From: Cytauxzoon felis
Lineage: Eukaryota; Apicomplexa; Aconoidasida; Piroplasmida; Theileriidae
Direction of reading: 5' to 3'
DNA length: 64,000 bases
Assembly (NCBI GenBank): GCA_020283715.1
Contig: JAIQCW010000234.1
Span: 1-64,000 of the forward strand
The notes under the pieces were generated by a model, which ran no database searches, was not told where the DNA came from, and saw only the letters and a list, made by a program, of their open reading frames with translations. Of this stretch, positions 46,266 through 57,235 are shown piece by piece (positions within the stretch are counted from its first letter, which is position 1; each line of letters begins with the position of its first letter). Both the position numbers and the translations under genes were made by a program.

Positions 46266-46830
46266 CTTTAAACTAGCTTTTGTAATTTATTTAAAAATTA
46301 ATTGATGATGTGATGAAATTAGAAGTCAGTTATATAGTTGATTTTAATAATAAAGTTTAGTCTTGATGTTATTAATCTTTGACATGCATCATTACTTGTG
46401 TATCAGACATGTCTATAATTTGTTGAAATTTAGCTAGCTAAAATATAATTTTTAATATTAGATCTTGTGGTGTTTATTAAATGCAATTTAAGTTCAATGC
46501 ATGGTTTTGTTTTTAATTAATTTGTTACATGATCGTGAATAAATTAATTTATAATTTATTGTCTAAATGTGTTTGAATGGTAGTTGGTGAATAACCACTG
46601 TTGCAAAAATTATTTCATGTGAAGATCTTAATTACAAAATAGTTATAATGTATTATTTTTAATGTGAGATGTTCAATTTAATTAAAAAGACTTATTATAA
46701 ATCATGTCTATGATCTAATTTAGTTCCCCCATTATATGATGTTGGAAATTAGGATTGTAGTTTGAACGCATTCAATGCGAATTAAATGGTAGTCTTGTAT
46801 GTATTGTAGTATATTTTTAATAATAATTGT
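46266..46830. other. Intergenic region, 565 bases
   Basis: AT-rich spacer between tandem plus-strand genes. No repeat and no gene seen. Probably holds the promoter of the FAINT-like gene. Confidence 0.5.
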
Positions 46831-49242
46831 ATGTGTACAATGAAGTTCTTAATATTTGTCATATTTATATTATGTGAATATATGTCTATTGGTGGTAAAG
46901 ATGTACTATCTGGTAGGAATTATGTAGATGTTAATATTTTGGATGGAGATGAAGATTATATAGTAGTAAAGGAATATGATGATAGTATAGATGTTTCTAC
47001 TTACATTTTTGTATCGAGATTAGAATCGGAGATAACGATGGTTAAGGATGGCTCACAGATGATACATTATGGTCCTAAAGAGTGTAAATCTATTTGTATG
47101 AAAGTACATGATAATGTTAATTTAATAGTTATATGTATAGAAATTGGTACTGGTATATTTGCAAGGAAAAAGTGCTATTATTATCGTAAACTTACTGAAT
47201 CATGGAGTATTATTGAGAAGGATCAGTATGATGAATATTTGAAATTATGGAACCAAAATATCGATTTGACACCTGTAGAATTGCCGAGCACATCGGATGG
47301 TAAAGTGATATTGAATGTATTGAAGACTAAACTAAATGATATGTATGATATAAGTATTGATAAATTTGGTAGTATAACGACTACTACATTTACTCCAAAG
47401 GAGGGTGTACATTTTACATCTATAAAATTACCGGGTATGAGTGGTAGATGGGATATATCAGATGATGTGAATTGTAATAGGGTTATATATACAAAGGCTG
47501 GAGAAAATATGTTAATATCTGCGGAATCGTCTGATAAAAATACAGGTAATGAAGTTATTGAATGTATGGAGAAGAAAGGTAGGAGATTATGGAATAGAAT
47601 AGAGAGAAGAGAGTATATGTATGGTGTATATAAATTGATGAATGGTAGAAGGAATATTACATTGGATCTGTCATTGAGGCAGCATCAACATTTTTCTATT
47701 ACACTTGTCAAATATAGTATGTTTAATGAGAATAAAGTAATATTTGTACCTAAAAATAATGTGGAAATAGTATCTATTGTTGATAAAAATTATGATATTG
47801 AAAATTTGTTCGATGATTTATGTACTTGTGCTGTATATATTTATAATGATTCGAGTAAGATATTAAAATTGAAAATTGTAAGTGGTCATATGGAAACACT
47901 TTTTAAATATTACAAGAAATTTTATGGATTATGGGTTCAGATTGATGGTGAAGAGTTTGAATCTATAAGATTCAGTATCAAAAATAGTTTACACGACGCT
48001 GTATTATGCCTTGAACAATTTGAGGATGAAAAGTTTATAACTACTGTGGAAGTCGATAGATATGATATAGTTAGCAAAGTAATTAAACCTAGAGAAAAGG
48101 TGAAGGTTACAGCGATTGAGGGTATATCTACAGAACCTATTGAAATAAAAGACGTAGTTTTATGTCGAAAAGTAACTTATACATGTGATGATGAGTTAAA
48201 ATTATTGAAAATTGATGCGGAATGTACCGCAACTAAAGAGAGTTTATGTAATTATTATATGTTAATTGATTCTTCATGGGCTAAGATTACACATGATGGT
48301 TATAATTCAGCCATGTATAGACTGAAAAATAATATTAAATCTGTTGATATGAATATTAAAAGTATTGGTGATATTGATGGAGTCAGTAAAAAGGTTATAT
48401 TTATTAAAAGTACTGGTGCTAAATGTACTGTATTTGAGCCCAATTCTGGATACATCATTAGTTCTGTATTTGATGATAATGGTAATATTCTTAAACCCGA
48501 AGTTACGCATGGATATTGTAAAGTTGTATATAATCAGAGGGATGATCAAGGCTATATCAAACTTAAAAGTAAGAAACTATCAGTTATAGGCGGTTATAAA
48601 TTCAACTGTTATTATGATGATGGTGGTGATTTAACAGAAATTGATTTGGGTAAATATGAATTTGGAGCCCCCCATCTACTATACAGTGTAGATACTTCAA
48701 CCAAAATGAAGTATCAACCGATACCAGAAGAATCTAGTAGTGCTAGTGAAACTATCGCTAGTGCATCTTCCACTCACCGTGGCGGTTCTACTTTAAGTGG
48801 AGTTGGTCCAACAGATGGTGATGGTGGAAGAGATTTGGGTGCAAGACCAAAAGTACCAAGTATGAGACATAAATCTAAAGGTGGTAAAGGAGGAATGATA
48901 AAACCAAACGTAATTAGAGTCAATATAAAGTCGACGAAAACAACAAATTATTATGATATCACAGAAAGTAGAACAAGCACAATGGCTACAGTTATATATA
49001 CACCTAAAGATAATAACGTCTTCACACTCGTATACCACGGAAACGATTTGGTATGGGAATCTAGTGATATATCAACCTACTGCCATAAAATAATAGTCAC
49101 AGTTGATGAAAGTACTGAATCAATACTCGCTAGGCTAGTGTTAACAGACGGAGAAGTACTCTTGCACAAAAAAGATGGTGATTGGAACACAATCACCAGA
49201 GGAGAATACTACGAACTCGTCATGAAAAACTACGCTTTCTAA
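46831..49242 (+). CDS. Large secreted FAINT (DUF529)-like protein
   Basis: 803 residues. The N-terminus (MKFLIFVIFILCEYMSIGG from the second ATG at 46840) is a signal peptide. About six FAINT-like repeats of 100-120 residues follow, each with a hydrophobic strand, a W or Y, and a Cys/Lys block (MIHYGPKECKSICMKV, GRWDISDDVNCNRVIY, NLFDDLCTCAVYIY, EIKDVVLCRKVTYT, SDISTYCHKIIVTV). Residues 640-695 form a Ser/Gly/Lys-rich linker. It includes ASSTHRGGSTLSG, whose DNA (48766-48790) resembles a pin A and bracket remnant. There is no membrane anchor, so export is likely. The role is unknown. Confidence 0.7.
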   Translation: MCTMKFLIFVIFILCEYMSIGGKDVLSGRNYVDVNILDGDEDYIVVKEYDDSIDVSTYIFVSRLESEITMVKDGSQMIHYGPKECKSICMKVHDNVNLIVICIEIGTGIFARKKCYYYRKLTESWSIIEKDQYDEYLKLWNQNIDLTPVELPSTSDGKVILNVLKTKLNDMYDISIDKFGSITTTTFTPKEGVHFTSIKLPGMSGRWDISDDVNCNRVIYTKAGENMLISAESSDKNTGNEVIECMEKKGRRLWNRIERREYMYGVYKLMNGRRNITLDLSLRQHQHFSITLVKYSMFNENKVIFVPKNNVEIVSIVDKNYDIENLFDDLCTCAVYIYNDSSKILKLKIVSGHMETLFKYYKKFYGLWVQIDGEEFESIRFSIKNSLHDAVLCLEQFEDEKFITTVEVDRYDIVSKVIKPREKVKVTAIEGISTEPIEIKDVVLCRKVTYTCDDELKLLKIDAECTATKESLCNYYMLIDSSWAKITHDGYNSAMYRLKNNIKSVDMNIKSIGDIDGVSKKVIFIKSTGAKCTVFEPNSGYIISSVFDDNGNILKPEVTHGYCKVVYNQRDDQGYIKLKSKKLSVIGGYKFNCYYDDGGDLTEIDLGKYEFGAPHLLYSVDTSTKMKYQPIPEESSSASETIASASSTHRGGSTLSGVGPTDGDGGRDLGARPKVPSMRHKSKGGKGGMIKPNVIRVNIKSTKTTNYYDITESRTSTMATVIYTPKDNNVFTLVYHGNDLVWESSDISTYCHKIIVTVDESTESILARLVLTDGEVLLHKKDGDWNTITRGEYYELVMKNYAF

Positions 49243-50020
49243 TTTGTTAAACTACAATAATTAATCTAGTTAATTAAATATCTCTATATACGAATTATAA
49301 ACACTCTAATTCACGTCTAGCTTACTTTGTCTTGCAGAGAACTCTCCACTTGAGGTCGTCCTGCCGTCAGCTTCTTTATTTAGTTCCCCCTCCGCTTCCC
49401 TGAGATCAGCTTCGGGTATTCCACTCGAGGTCCAATCTACCGCATCTAATATAGACTATATTTATCGGGATAATAAACACCATTTCCACTACAATGTTAA
49501 TGTCTATTGATGCTTTTTCTATGAATATAATATATACTTATGTATCAATACAATTGAAGGATGATGTATAGTTATAGGAAGATATATATGTATTAATATA
49601 AATAATAATTATAATATATATACTGTATTACTACTAACATGATGTGAAGTATTATGGTAACTATATTATACTTATAATAATACTAACTATATATACTTTT
49701 ATAAAATTATTAAAATATTATAAGAAGGTTGTAAATGATTAGATTCATCATTCAAATTTATTTAATATAGTATTTCGTAATGTCTACTGAGATTGATATC
49801 AGGGAAATAATAGAGGGGTAAGAAGGAGAATTATAGCAGAGAATTACACTGTGCGAAAAAAAATGTTATATATACTTCTTCCCAATTGATAAAAGACTAT
49901 CTCAGTAGCCGAAGGTCCAATTTTGCCATGATAACCTTTTAAATTGTACCAACTTTAAAGTCCATAAATTTTAGTTACAATGTATCAAAATGAGTAATTT
50001 TTTAAAAAAATCGCGATAAT
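49243..50020. other. Intergenic region, 780 bases
   Basis: Spacer between convergent genes. Contains one half-repeat (49330-49433); the remainder is AT-rich with no supported gene. Confidence 0.5.
49330..49433 (-). repeat. Palindromic repeat, right half only, intergenic
   Basis: Reversed R-core CTTCCCTGAGATCAGCTTC between brackets, with pin B in both forms. No L-core. Confidence 0.8.
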
Positions 50021-50329
50021 TTATTTCCTTGCAGCGTGTAATACAGTGAGTACAACAAATATCATGTATGTGACAGCATGGTTATGATAGTTAATTAATG
50101 CTTCAGCATATGGTGTAGCAGGATCGAAACCACCCACACTAGTTCTCCATCTTTCAGGTGCATCAGCGCTATAAAAAATTGTATTTATCACATTTAATAT
50201 GAATTGCTAAACATACTATGCTGGCATAGCTCTAAAAGTCGGTATGTTGAGCTTGGATTTTAAAACTTTAAATAACGAGCCTGAGCCTTTAGACTCCGAA
50301 TCTAATTCGGCACTTGTAATATTATACAT
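50021..50329 (-). CDS. Small single-pass membrane protein, 86 residues
   Basis: Two exons, 50329-50217 and 50168-50021, join in phase 2 via donor GTATGT and acceptor TTTTTTATAG (48-base intron). The product has a charged N-terminus (MYNITSAELDSESKGSGS), a basic stretch (FKVLKSKLNIPTFRAMP), a conserved-looking block (APERWRTSVGGFDPATPYAE) and one C-terminal membrane helix (TYMIFVVLTVLHAARK). Size and shape suggest a small subunit of a mitochondrial inner-membrane complex, but this is inference only. Each exon alone is too short to stand out. Confidence 0.6.
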
Positions 50330-51094
50330 TTTAATAATTTCAGTGCAGAAATCATTAGATTTTAGTACTGCAAACTAATGATGAGATACAATGATCTCAG
50401 TGGGGACACTGGGAACTATGTGTAGAAGACTGGATAAATCTCAGAACTAAAAGGTTGGAAATGAAGCATTTTAATTAATGCAGTTGATACTTAACAATAT
50501 TATTGTCCAGATTTTGGTGTTTTTATAAAATTTTTATCGCATTATCGGTTAATTTTTGGCATACGTAATTAGGATGATCAAGATGAGCTAGAAAGGTACA
50601 GTAAGTACGCCTTAGACAAGAGAAACATAATTTTGTTAATAAATTAATTGTCATATCGCATTTTTTAAATTAAATCTTTGCCATCTTATCGAAGCTACTG
50701 CTATAGGGTCGTGGATGCATACTTGAGGAACTGAATTCTACCATATACCCTTATATTCAATAGGCAACCCATTTAAACTCGATCCATCTTTCCCACTCGC
50801 CGTGGTGGCTTTCTCTATTTACTTCCCCCTCCGCCTCCCTGAGATCAGCTACGGGTTCCACTTGAGGTCCAATCACTATCTTCGTCACGATCTCTGGGAG
50901 TGGCATTACTCTTTAGAGATAGGTAATTAGAAGAGCTGACGGCAGGACTAACCTAAGGTGGAGAGCTGTCTGCAAGACGAAAAGAGGTGAATTGGACCCC
51001 AGGTGGAAGGCAAGGTTGTAACCTCGGATGTACGAGTTTTTCAAGATAACTGGTGTTAAAGTAGTTATTTACAAGTGTATATCATTTATATAAG
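50330..51094. other. Divergent promoter region with repeat
   Basis: Lies between the small membrane-protein gene (minus) and CTU1 (plus). One full repeat at 50792-51031 comes to within 65 bases of the CTU1 start codon. Nothing else seen. Confidence 0.5.
50792..51031 (-). repeat. Palindromic repeat, full unit, upstream of CTU1
   Basis: Reverse orientation; extended on its right by a second pin B and two brackets (to 51031). Likely part of the CTU1 promoter or leader. Confidence 0.9.
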
Positions 51095-52012
51095 ATGGAA
51101 TGTCATAATTGTGGTAATATGGCTGTATTGAGACGGTCGTTATCTCGTTTACCTTCATGTAGGGAGTGTTTTATTTCATCATTTGAAGAGGATGTATATA
51201 ATTTGATTATGAATGAGGAAATGATAATTAAAGGTGATCGTGTATGTGTTGGTGTATCTGGTGGTAAGGATTCGTCTGTATTGGCACATGTATTGAGTAT
51301 AATTAATGAGAGATATGATTGTGGTTGGAATTTATTTTTGTTAGCTATTGATGAGGGTATAAGAGGTTATCGTGATGATTCACTAAAAGTTGTATATAAT
51401 ATATATAAGAAGTATAATTTGGAATTAGTAGTATTAGATTTTAAGGAGAGATTTGGTTATTCTATGGATGAAGTAGTAGAATTGATTGGTAATAGAGGTA
51501 ATTGTACAATATGTGGTACATTTAGGCGTAAAATATTAGAAATTGGTTGTAGATTAATAGGTGCAAATAAATTATGTACTGGACATAATGCTGATGATAT
51601 GGCAGAGACTGTATTATTGAATTTATTCAGAGGTGATATATTAAAATTAACAAAATCGGATAAAGATATAAAATTAAGACGTATAAAACCATTAAAATTA
51701 ACATTACAGAAAGAAATTGTATTATATGCACGTTATTTAAATTTAGAATATTTTACTACAGAATGTATATATTCATCAGAAGCATATCGTGGTTATATGC
51801 GTAATTTTATAAAAAATTTAGAAATATTAAATCCACAAATATTAATTAATATTTTAATATCAGGTAATAAATTTATTACAAATAATAATAATTATAATAA
51901 TAAAAAATTAATTAATTGTTTATCTTGTAATGAATTAAATTATAATATTAAATGTAAATGTTGTACAATTATTGATAATTTAAATAATCGTCTATATTTA
52001 AAAGATAATTAG
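51095..52012 (+). CDS. CTU1: Cytoplasmic tRNA 2-thiolation protein 1 (CTU1/NCS6)
   Basis: 305 residues, single exon. The N-terminal zinc motif CHNCG...CREC, the PP-loop VGVSGGKDSSVLAHVL (ATP pyrophosphatase), IDEGIRGYRDDSL, CTICGTFRR and TGHNADDMAETVLLNLFRGD are the family's signature blocks in order. With CTU2 the enzyme puts sulfur on the wobble uridine of tRNA-Lys, -Glu and -Gln in the cytosol. The C-terminal Cys cluster (CLSCNELNYNIKCKCC) is a weaker version of the usual zinc motif, after an Asn-rich stretch. ATG at 51095 gives the full N-terminal zinc motif. Confidence 0.92.
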   Translation: MECHNCGNMAVLRRSLSRLPSCRECFISSFEEDVYNLIMNEEMIIKGDRVCVGVSGGKDSSVLAHVLSIINERYDCGWNLFLLAIDEGIRGYRDDSLKVVYNIYKKYNLELVVLDFKERFGYSMDEVVELIGNRGNCTICGTFRRKILEIGCRLIGANKLCTGHNADDMAETVLLNLFRGDILKLTKSDKDIKLRRIKPLKLTLQKEIVLYARYLNLEYFTTECIYSSEAYRGYMRNFIKNLEILNPQILINILISGNKFITNNNNYNNKKLINCLSCNELNYNIKCKCCTIIDNLNNRLYLKDN

Positions 52013-52260
52013 TCTTTTTTTTTCTTCATAAATAATTATATTTAATACAGTGGGGGATTTAGCACATTATAGCATATAATATGAATATATATCACGCTTA
52101 TAATAATTACTTAATTTGTATTACATCTTATATATTTATATATTATTTAAATTTAATGGAATAGTATTTCTATTATTATATGTATAAATTCAAATGTAGA
52201 TTGTTACTTGTTGTATATCTCATCCATTACATTTAATATATCCAAACTTTATAATAAACA

Positions 52261-54346
52261 ATGGCACAAACCGATGGAAGTAAGTTTTTACATGTCAAAT
52301 AAAGTTTTATTAACCGTTATATACTATATTCCTTATTATTTTCATAAAGATCCATTATATCCACACTCATTTAATATTTAACCCGAAGTACTAAATATCT
52401 TCCATTACATCCATATGATGTCATACATACAAATTTCCATACAAAATCCATTCTAACGTCAAGTCTTCCACTTGAGGTCCAATCCAACTCTTCTTTCCAC
52501 TTACATCAACCATAGGTCTTGCAGACAGCTCTCCACCGTAGGTTACCTCTACCGTTCCACCTGAGGTCCAATCCAACTCTTCTTCCACTCGGCGTGGAGC
52601 CTCTTCCAATTACCTATCTCTAAAGAGTATAGCCACTCCCAGAGATCGTGGCGAAGGTAGAGGTGTAGATAGAAGTGGAATGAGGAATAGTACTGGACCT
52701 CGAGTGGAATACCAGAAGCTGATCTCAGGGAAGCGGAGGGGGAGATAAATAAAGAAGCTGACGGCAGGACGACCTAGGGTGGAGAGCTCCATGCAATGGA
52801 AAAGATAGACCTCGTGTGGACTATTATTGATGTTTAAGATGTATAAATTATAATTTACAGATCCGAGTGTAACTACTCGTAGGAATAAGATAGTATTATT
52901 AGGTGAACAGAGTTCTGGTAAAACATCTATAGTGACACGTTTTGTATATGAGCATTTTGTACCGTCATATGCTGCTACTATCGGTATTGATTTTTTGAGT
53001 AAACTTGTAACAGTAAATCAAAAGAATGTTAGATTACAATTATGGGATACAGCTGGTCAAGAAAGATTCCGTAGTCTTATGCCATCATATATTAGAGATT
53101 CTTCTGCGGCCATCATTGTATATGATATCACAAATAGAGAATCATTCATTAAAACCGAACAATGGGTCAAAGACGTCAAAGAAAGTAAGTACAAATTCCA
53201 CTCCACTCAAGGTCCACTCCTACTCTCTTCGTCCTGCAGACAGCTCTTCCAATTACCTATCCCTAAAGGGTGGAGCCACTCCCGGAGATCGTGGTGAAGG
53301 TAGTGATTCGAGTGTAGTTAATACTGGACCTCAAGTGGAATACCCGAAAGTGATCTACGGGAGCTTGAGGGAGAGGTAAATAGAGAAGCTGACGGCAGGA
53401 CGACCTCAGGTGGAACTGTGGTTGATTTATACCTTTCACGTTTGACACAATTAATTTTAATATTTTAGTGAGGGGTGATAAAGCCCTTATAATTATTGTT
53501 GGTAATAAAACTGATATCGTAGATAAACGGTATGTATATGGATTATTTAACGTCTAATATAATTTTATTTTAGTAAAGTATCATATGAAGAAGGAGAAAA
53601 ACATTCTCAAGATGTATGTTTACTTGTCATTTAAATTAATTATTAGCTATTGTCCACTTCAATTCTACATTCCACCCCTAATGGATGGCAATGAAATTTA
53701 GTGGATATTCATCTTCATTGTTAATGATTTTATATTCTATAATAATATAGTTGGGCTGTTATTTCCGTGAAACTAGTGCTAAAAATGGTGATAATGTACA
53801 TGAACTATTCAATTTTATTGCTGCCGAACTACTTAAAAGAACCGAACCTACACCACTCAATGATAAATGTACGTTTAACCCATAAATAAATAACTCTCCA
53901 CCCGAGGTTCAATCCTACTTTCCTTTCACTCGAGGTCCTGCCGTCAGCTCCTCTATTTACTTCCCCCTCCGCTTCCCGTAGATCAGCTTCGGGTAATCCA
54001 GTTCCACTTGAGGTCCAATCATCACATCTGCCACGATCTCTGGGAGTGGCTATACTCTTTAGAGATAGGTAATTGGAAGAGCTGTCTGCAGGACTGACCT
54101 CAGGTGGAGTGGAAAGAAGAGGTGGTGGAGAAGGTAGTTGGATTGGACCTAAGGTGGAGGTATAATGGTTAGACCTCAAGTGGTTGTTGGGATGTAGAAT
54201 TGATATAATATAATATTTTTATATTTTTAGTGGTTGATATTGATTTAAAGCCATCTGTTCCGGATGAAAAGTTGACGTGTATGAGTCGTACGAGGGCGGG
54301 TATAAGTGGTGTATTTGGTAATAGTTGTTCAAAAGGTGAATTATAA
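52261..54346 (+). CDS. RAB6: Rab6-type small GTPase
   Basis: Six exons (52261-52279, 52861-53184, 53469-53529, 53574-53613, 53751-53868, 54231-54346) join in phase to 225 residues. G1 is GEQSSGKTS, the effector region is [11 protein letters not shown] (Rab6-like [10 protein letters not shown]), then [17 protein letters not shown] and ETSAK. Rab6 controls retrograde traffic at the Golgi. Introns 1, 2 and 5 each contain a repeat (sense, sense, antisense); introns 3 and 4 do not. The C-terminus reads NSCSKGEL, so the usual terminal CXC/CC prenylation motif is absent; either this form is not geranylgeranylated, or the last exon is wrongly drawn or mutated. ATG at 52261 gives a short leader (MAQTDG). 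Confidence 0.85.
52468..52820 (+). repeat. Palindromic repeat, full unit, in Rab6 intron 1
   Basis: Sense orientation, with a doubled left side and the CTCCATGCAATGGAAAAG side module near the right end. Confidence 0.9.
53198..53414 (+). repeat. Palindromic repeat, full unit, in Rab6 intron 2
   Basis: Sense orientation; starts only 13 bases after the donor site and ends about 55 bases before the acceptor. Confidence 0.9.
53898..54183 (-). repeat. Palindromic repeat, full unit, in Rab6 intron 5
   Basis: Antisense to its host, unlike the copies in introns 1 and 2. Right side extended by two additional brackets. Confidence 0.9.
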
Positions 54347-54368
54347 TATTTAATGAGCATTTATATAT

Positions 54369-55259
54369 ATGGATTATTTAATTATATTATTTTTGAAGGT
54401 TTTATTGGTGATTGGTGTAAGAATACCTTATGATAATGATAGAATCATATATGCACATGTGGTAAATGTACCTAGAGTTGACACATTTATAGTACCGAGT
54501 ATAAAAACTACAAAGAAATTGAATGTTAATAAACTATATAATTCAAATTTAAAGGATTCTACAGTGAATCGTATCGATAATGTATCTAATAGATGGTCTG
54601 TTAAGAATATTATTGGATCTACATATGAATTTCTAAATAAAGTTATAAAATCGCATACTAATGCATCAAATATAATATGTATTATAGCATCTTTAGCATA
54701 TATTATACCATATATTGATATTACACAGGTAATACTAATATTACATTTACACATTATATAAATCTATATGTAGTTATTTGGTTTGACATTATTAAAAGTA
54801 TCATTACCAGATTTTATTAAAAATATAATTATAAAATCATTAAATATAGCGAGTATATATTCATCTATACCATTTTTGTCTTATGTTATATTCTCTATAA
54901 TTTATATAATTTTTGTTAAAAAAAATCAACTAAATTTACATTATTTTATAAGATTTAATTATCTACAGGTGATATTTATAAAAAATTTCTATTATAATAT
55001 GATTACATTATAGAGTTTAATTATATGCTCATTTGAACAAGTATTATCAATGTTATTTCTAAAATTATATCCATATTCCATACTTGATGAAGGATTTATT
55101 GCAAATGTATTATTCTATACCACCATATTATCTTCATATGGAGCCATTCTATATTCTGTCATACTAACTTTATTAGGAAAATACCCATTATTACCAATCA
55201 TATCAGACGCCGTCAAATTACACATTGGAGATCCACCCAATACAAGCATTACAATCTAA
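54369..55259 (+). CDS. Unrecognised multi-pass membrane protein
   Basis: Three exons (54369-54728, 54774-54968, 55014-55259), all in phase 0, with 45-base introns ending TAG; 266 residues. It starts with a signal-like helix (MDYLIILFLKVLLVIGV). A soluble loop of about 70 residues follows, then around six membrane helices (NIICIIASLAYIIPYI, SIPFLSYVIFSIIYIIFV, ANVLFYTTILSSYGAILY, VILTLLGKY) and a C-terminus PPNTSITI. The topology is broadly like Yip1/Yif1-type Golgi proteins, but I see no diagnostic motif. It begins 22 bases after the Rab6 stop, so the spacer is very short. Confidence 0.6.
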
Positions 55260-55319
55260 TTTCATTACATATATCATAATATATACCAAACTAAAATCGT
55301 TTTCCCTCAATACAAACTC

Positions 55320-55527
55320 TCTTCGTCCTGCCGTCAGCTCTTACAATTACCTATCCCTGAAGGGTAGAGCCACTCCCGGAGATCGTGGCGTTGTTAATGA
55401 GGAAGAACAAAGAGTGTCAACCCGGAGGAACGTGATATAGTTAACAGACCTCAAGTGGAAAACCTGGAAGCGATCTACGGGAGCTTGAGGGGGAGGTAAA
55501 TAAGGAAGCCTCCACGGCAAGTGGAAA
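55320..55527 (+). repeat. Palindromic repeat, intergenic
   Basis: Pin B, L-core, cargo with AACCCGGAGGAACGTG, bracket, R-core and reversed pin A; the left bracket is missing. Confidence 0.85.
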
Positions 55528-55561
55528 GAACAGCTGGTACGAGATAAGGATGTATATATTA

Positions 55562-55615
55562 CTTCCTCTTACAGACAGCTCTTCTATTCAGTTCCCCTTC
55601 CAGATCCTGTAGATG
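55562..55615 (-). repeat. Palindromic repeat, small fragment
   Basis: Reversed pin B followed by a degraded R-core (CCTTCCAGATCCTGTAGAT). Back to back with the preceding unit. Confidence 0.6.
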
Positions 55616-55688
55616 CTTACAGATATATTTAATGTGTATAATATAATAGTTGAATGATATTAGATAATGGTAATCGTATAATTTTAGT

Positions 55689-56804
55689 TTATACCTTAAA
55701 GCCTCTACTATGTCTTCTACCTCTTGCTTTTTCGAATTTTCTACCCTTAGATCTAACATATGGTTTAACATTTTCGCATTTTGTTGCATTTTTAAAGTGT
55801 TTAACAGCTTCTCTCGATTTAGTAGCACCACGCAATAATGTGCACTTTGAACCAGTAGGCGATCTTGATGTCAATTCATCAAATGTCAATATCTCACCAC
55901 CCGCCTCCAAAATACGCTTCCTAGCCGTCTCTGTTACATGTAATGCACAAACGGACAACTTTGGCACATTAATCAATCTCTTGTCATCTAAATATATATG
56001 TGTGAAGTGAAATAAGAATTAATTTTCATATCAACTCCCACCGGCAATGTCACCGATGTCCAATCCACCTCTCCTTGTCTTGCAGACAGCTCTTATAATT
56101 ACCTATCTCTAAAGAGTATAACCACTCCCGGAGATCGTGGCGATGATGAAGTTAGTGATTGGACCTCGAGTGGAACCCGCAGCTGATCTACGGGAAGCGA
56201 AGGGGGAGGTAAATAGAGAAAGCTGTCTGCAAGACGAAGATAGGGATGGACTTCAGGTGGAAGGAAAGGTAGTAGTCATTGGACCTCATTCATTAATTTG
56301 TCCGGATATAAATGGAAAAATAAGGTAGTTGGTACTATCCCATAAATTAGAAATCAGCTTTATGTATTTCTACCGTCTCCATGATAGAGTCAGAAGACCG
56401 TCGTGAAAAGTAGAAATGAAATCATCATATTATAGGGATTCTTTTTAATATTTTTGAAAAATAAATACTTACCAGTAATGGTACCAACAACTACAGCAGT
56501 TGTATCAAGACGATTTCTCATATGTTTAGATAATTTAGATAATGATAGTGGTGCTTTAAATCTTTTTGGCATTATTAAACGTTTTAATACTACTCTATTA
56601 AATGACGAATCAGTACGTCTTGCTAAAAATTTATACATTTTAACCAATAAACGTAGGTATGGATTCTGGCTAACCAATGCCTTACGGCCTGGTTTCTTTA
56701 CACGTCCAGCCTTCTTCAAATCTATACCCTATATAAAATTATATGTAAATCAATTATATAAATTATATATATATCTTATATGAAAAACTAAATAAACTTA
56801 CCAT
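55689..56804 (-). CDS. RPL18: 60S ribosomal protein L18 (eL18)
   Basis: Three exons: 56804-56802 (only the ATG), 56728-56473 and 55987-55689, in phase, giving 185 residues, the normal length. Landmarks: [87 protein letters not shown] and [22 protein letters not shown] structural protein of the large cytosolic ribosomal subunit. A one-codon first exon is common for ribosomal protein genes. The intron 55988-56472 holds a repeat antisense to the gene. Confidence 0.95.
56050..56289 (+). repeat. Palindromic repeat, full unit, in RPL18 intron
   Basis: Antisense to RPL18. The left side is reduced; the right side runs through a reversed pin B (CTGTCTGCAAGAC) and two brackets. Confidence 0.9.
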
Positions 56805-57235
56805 CTTATCCAAATAATTAAGATTAAATTCTAATAATAATCTTTATACCACTCCAACCAACACCCCCACCATGGGGAAATGATGATCCAATTAAGTAAT
56901 AAAAGTATGTGATCAACCTATTTACTTAAATTAGTAAATCCCAAAAATAAACTTTTATATGATTTATTGTTGGATATTTGATTATTTTAATATATTATCT
57001 CTAATCATTTATAAAACACATCATGTAATCATATTCTACCTTCATTACATCACCTAAGCTTCATGTTCCACCCGATATTACAACTTCTGTTCCACTAGCC
57101 ATGGAGGCCTCCTCTAGTTAGTTCCTCCTCAAGTTCCCGTAGATCAGCTACGGATAATATACCATCATATATCTAGCGATGTATCAAACAGACTCTATGT
57201 ATATTATAACTGACATTAATGTAATAAAAAATTAA
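56805..57235. other. Intergenic region between RPL18 and RPL18A
   Basis: AT-rich spacer between two minus-strand ribosomal protein genes, probably the RPL18 promoter. A repeat fragment lies at 57067-57153. Confidence 0.5.
57067..57153 (-). repeat. Palindromic repeat, degraded fragment
   Basis: Bracket relic, pin A relic (CCACTAGCCATGG) and reversed R-core (CAAGTTCCCGTAGATCAGC); no L-core. One of the most eroded fragments. Confidence 0.65.

Larger units (their letters stand above)
55260..55688. other. Intergenic region between convergent genes, with repeats
   Basis: Contains one repeat (55320-55527) and a reversed fragment (55562-55615). No gene seen. Confidence 0.6.
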
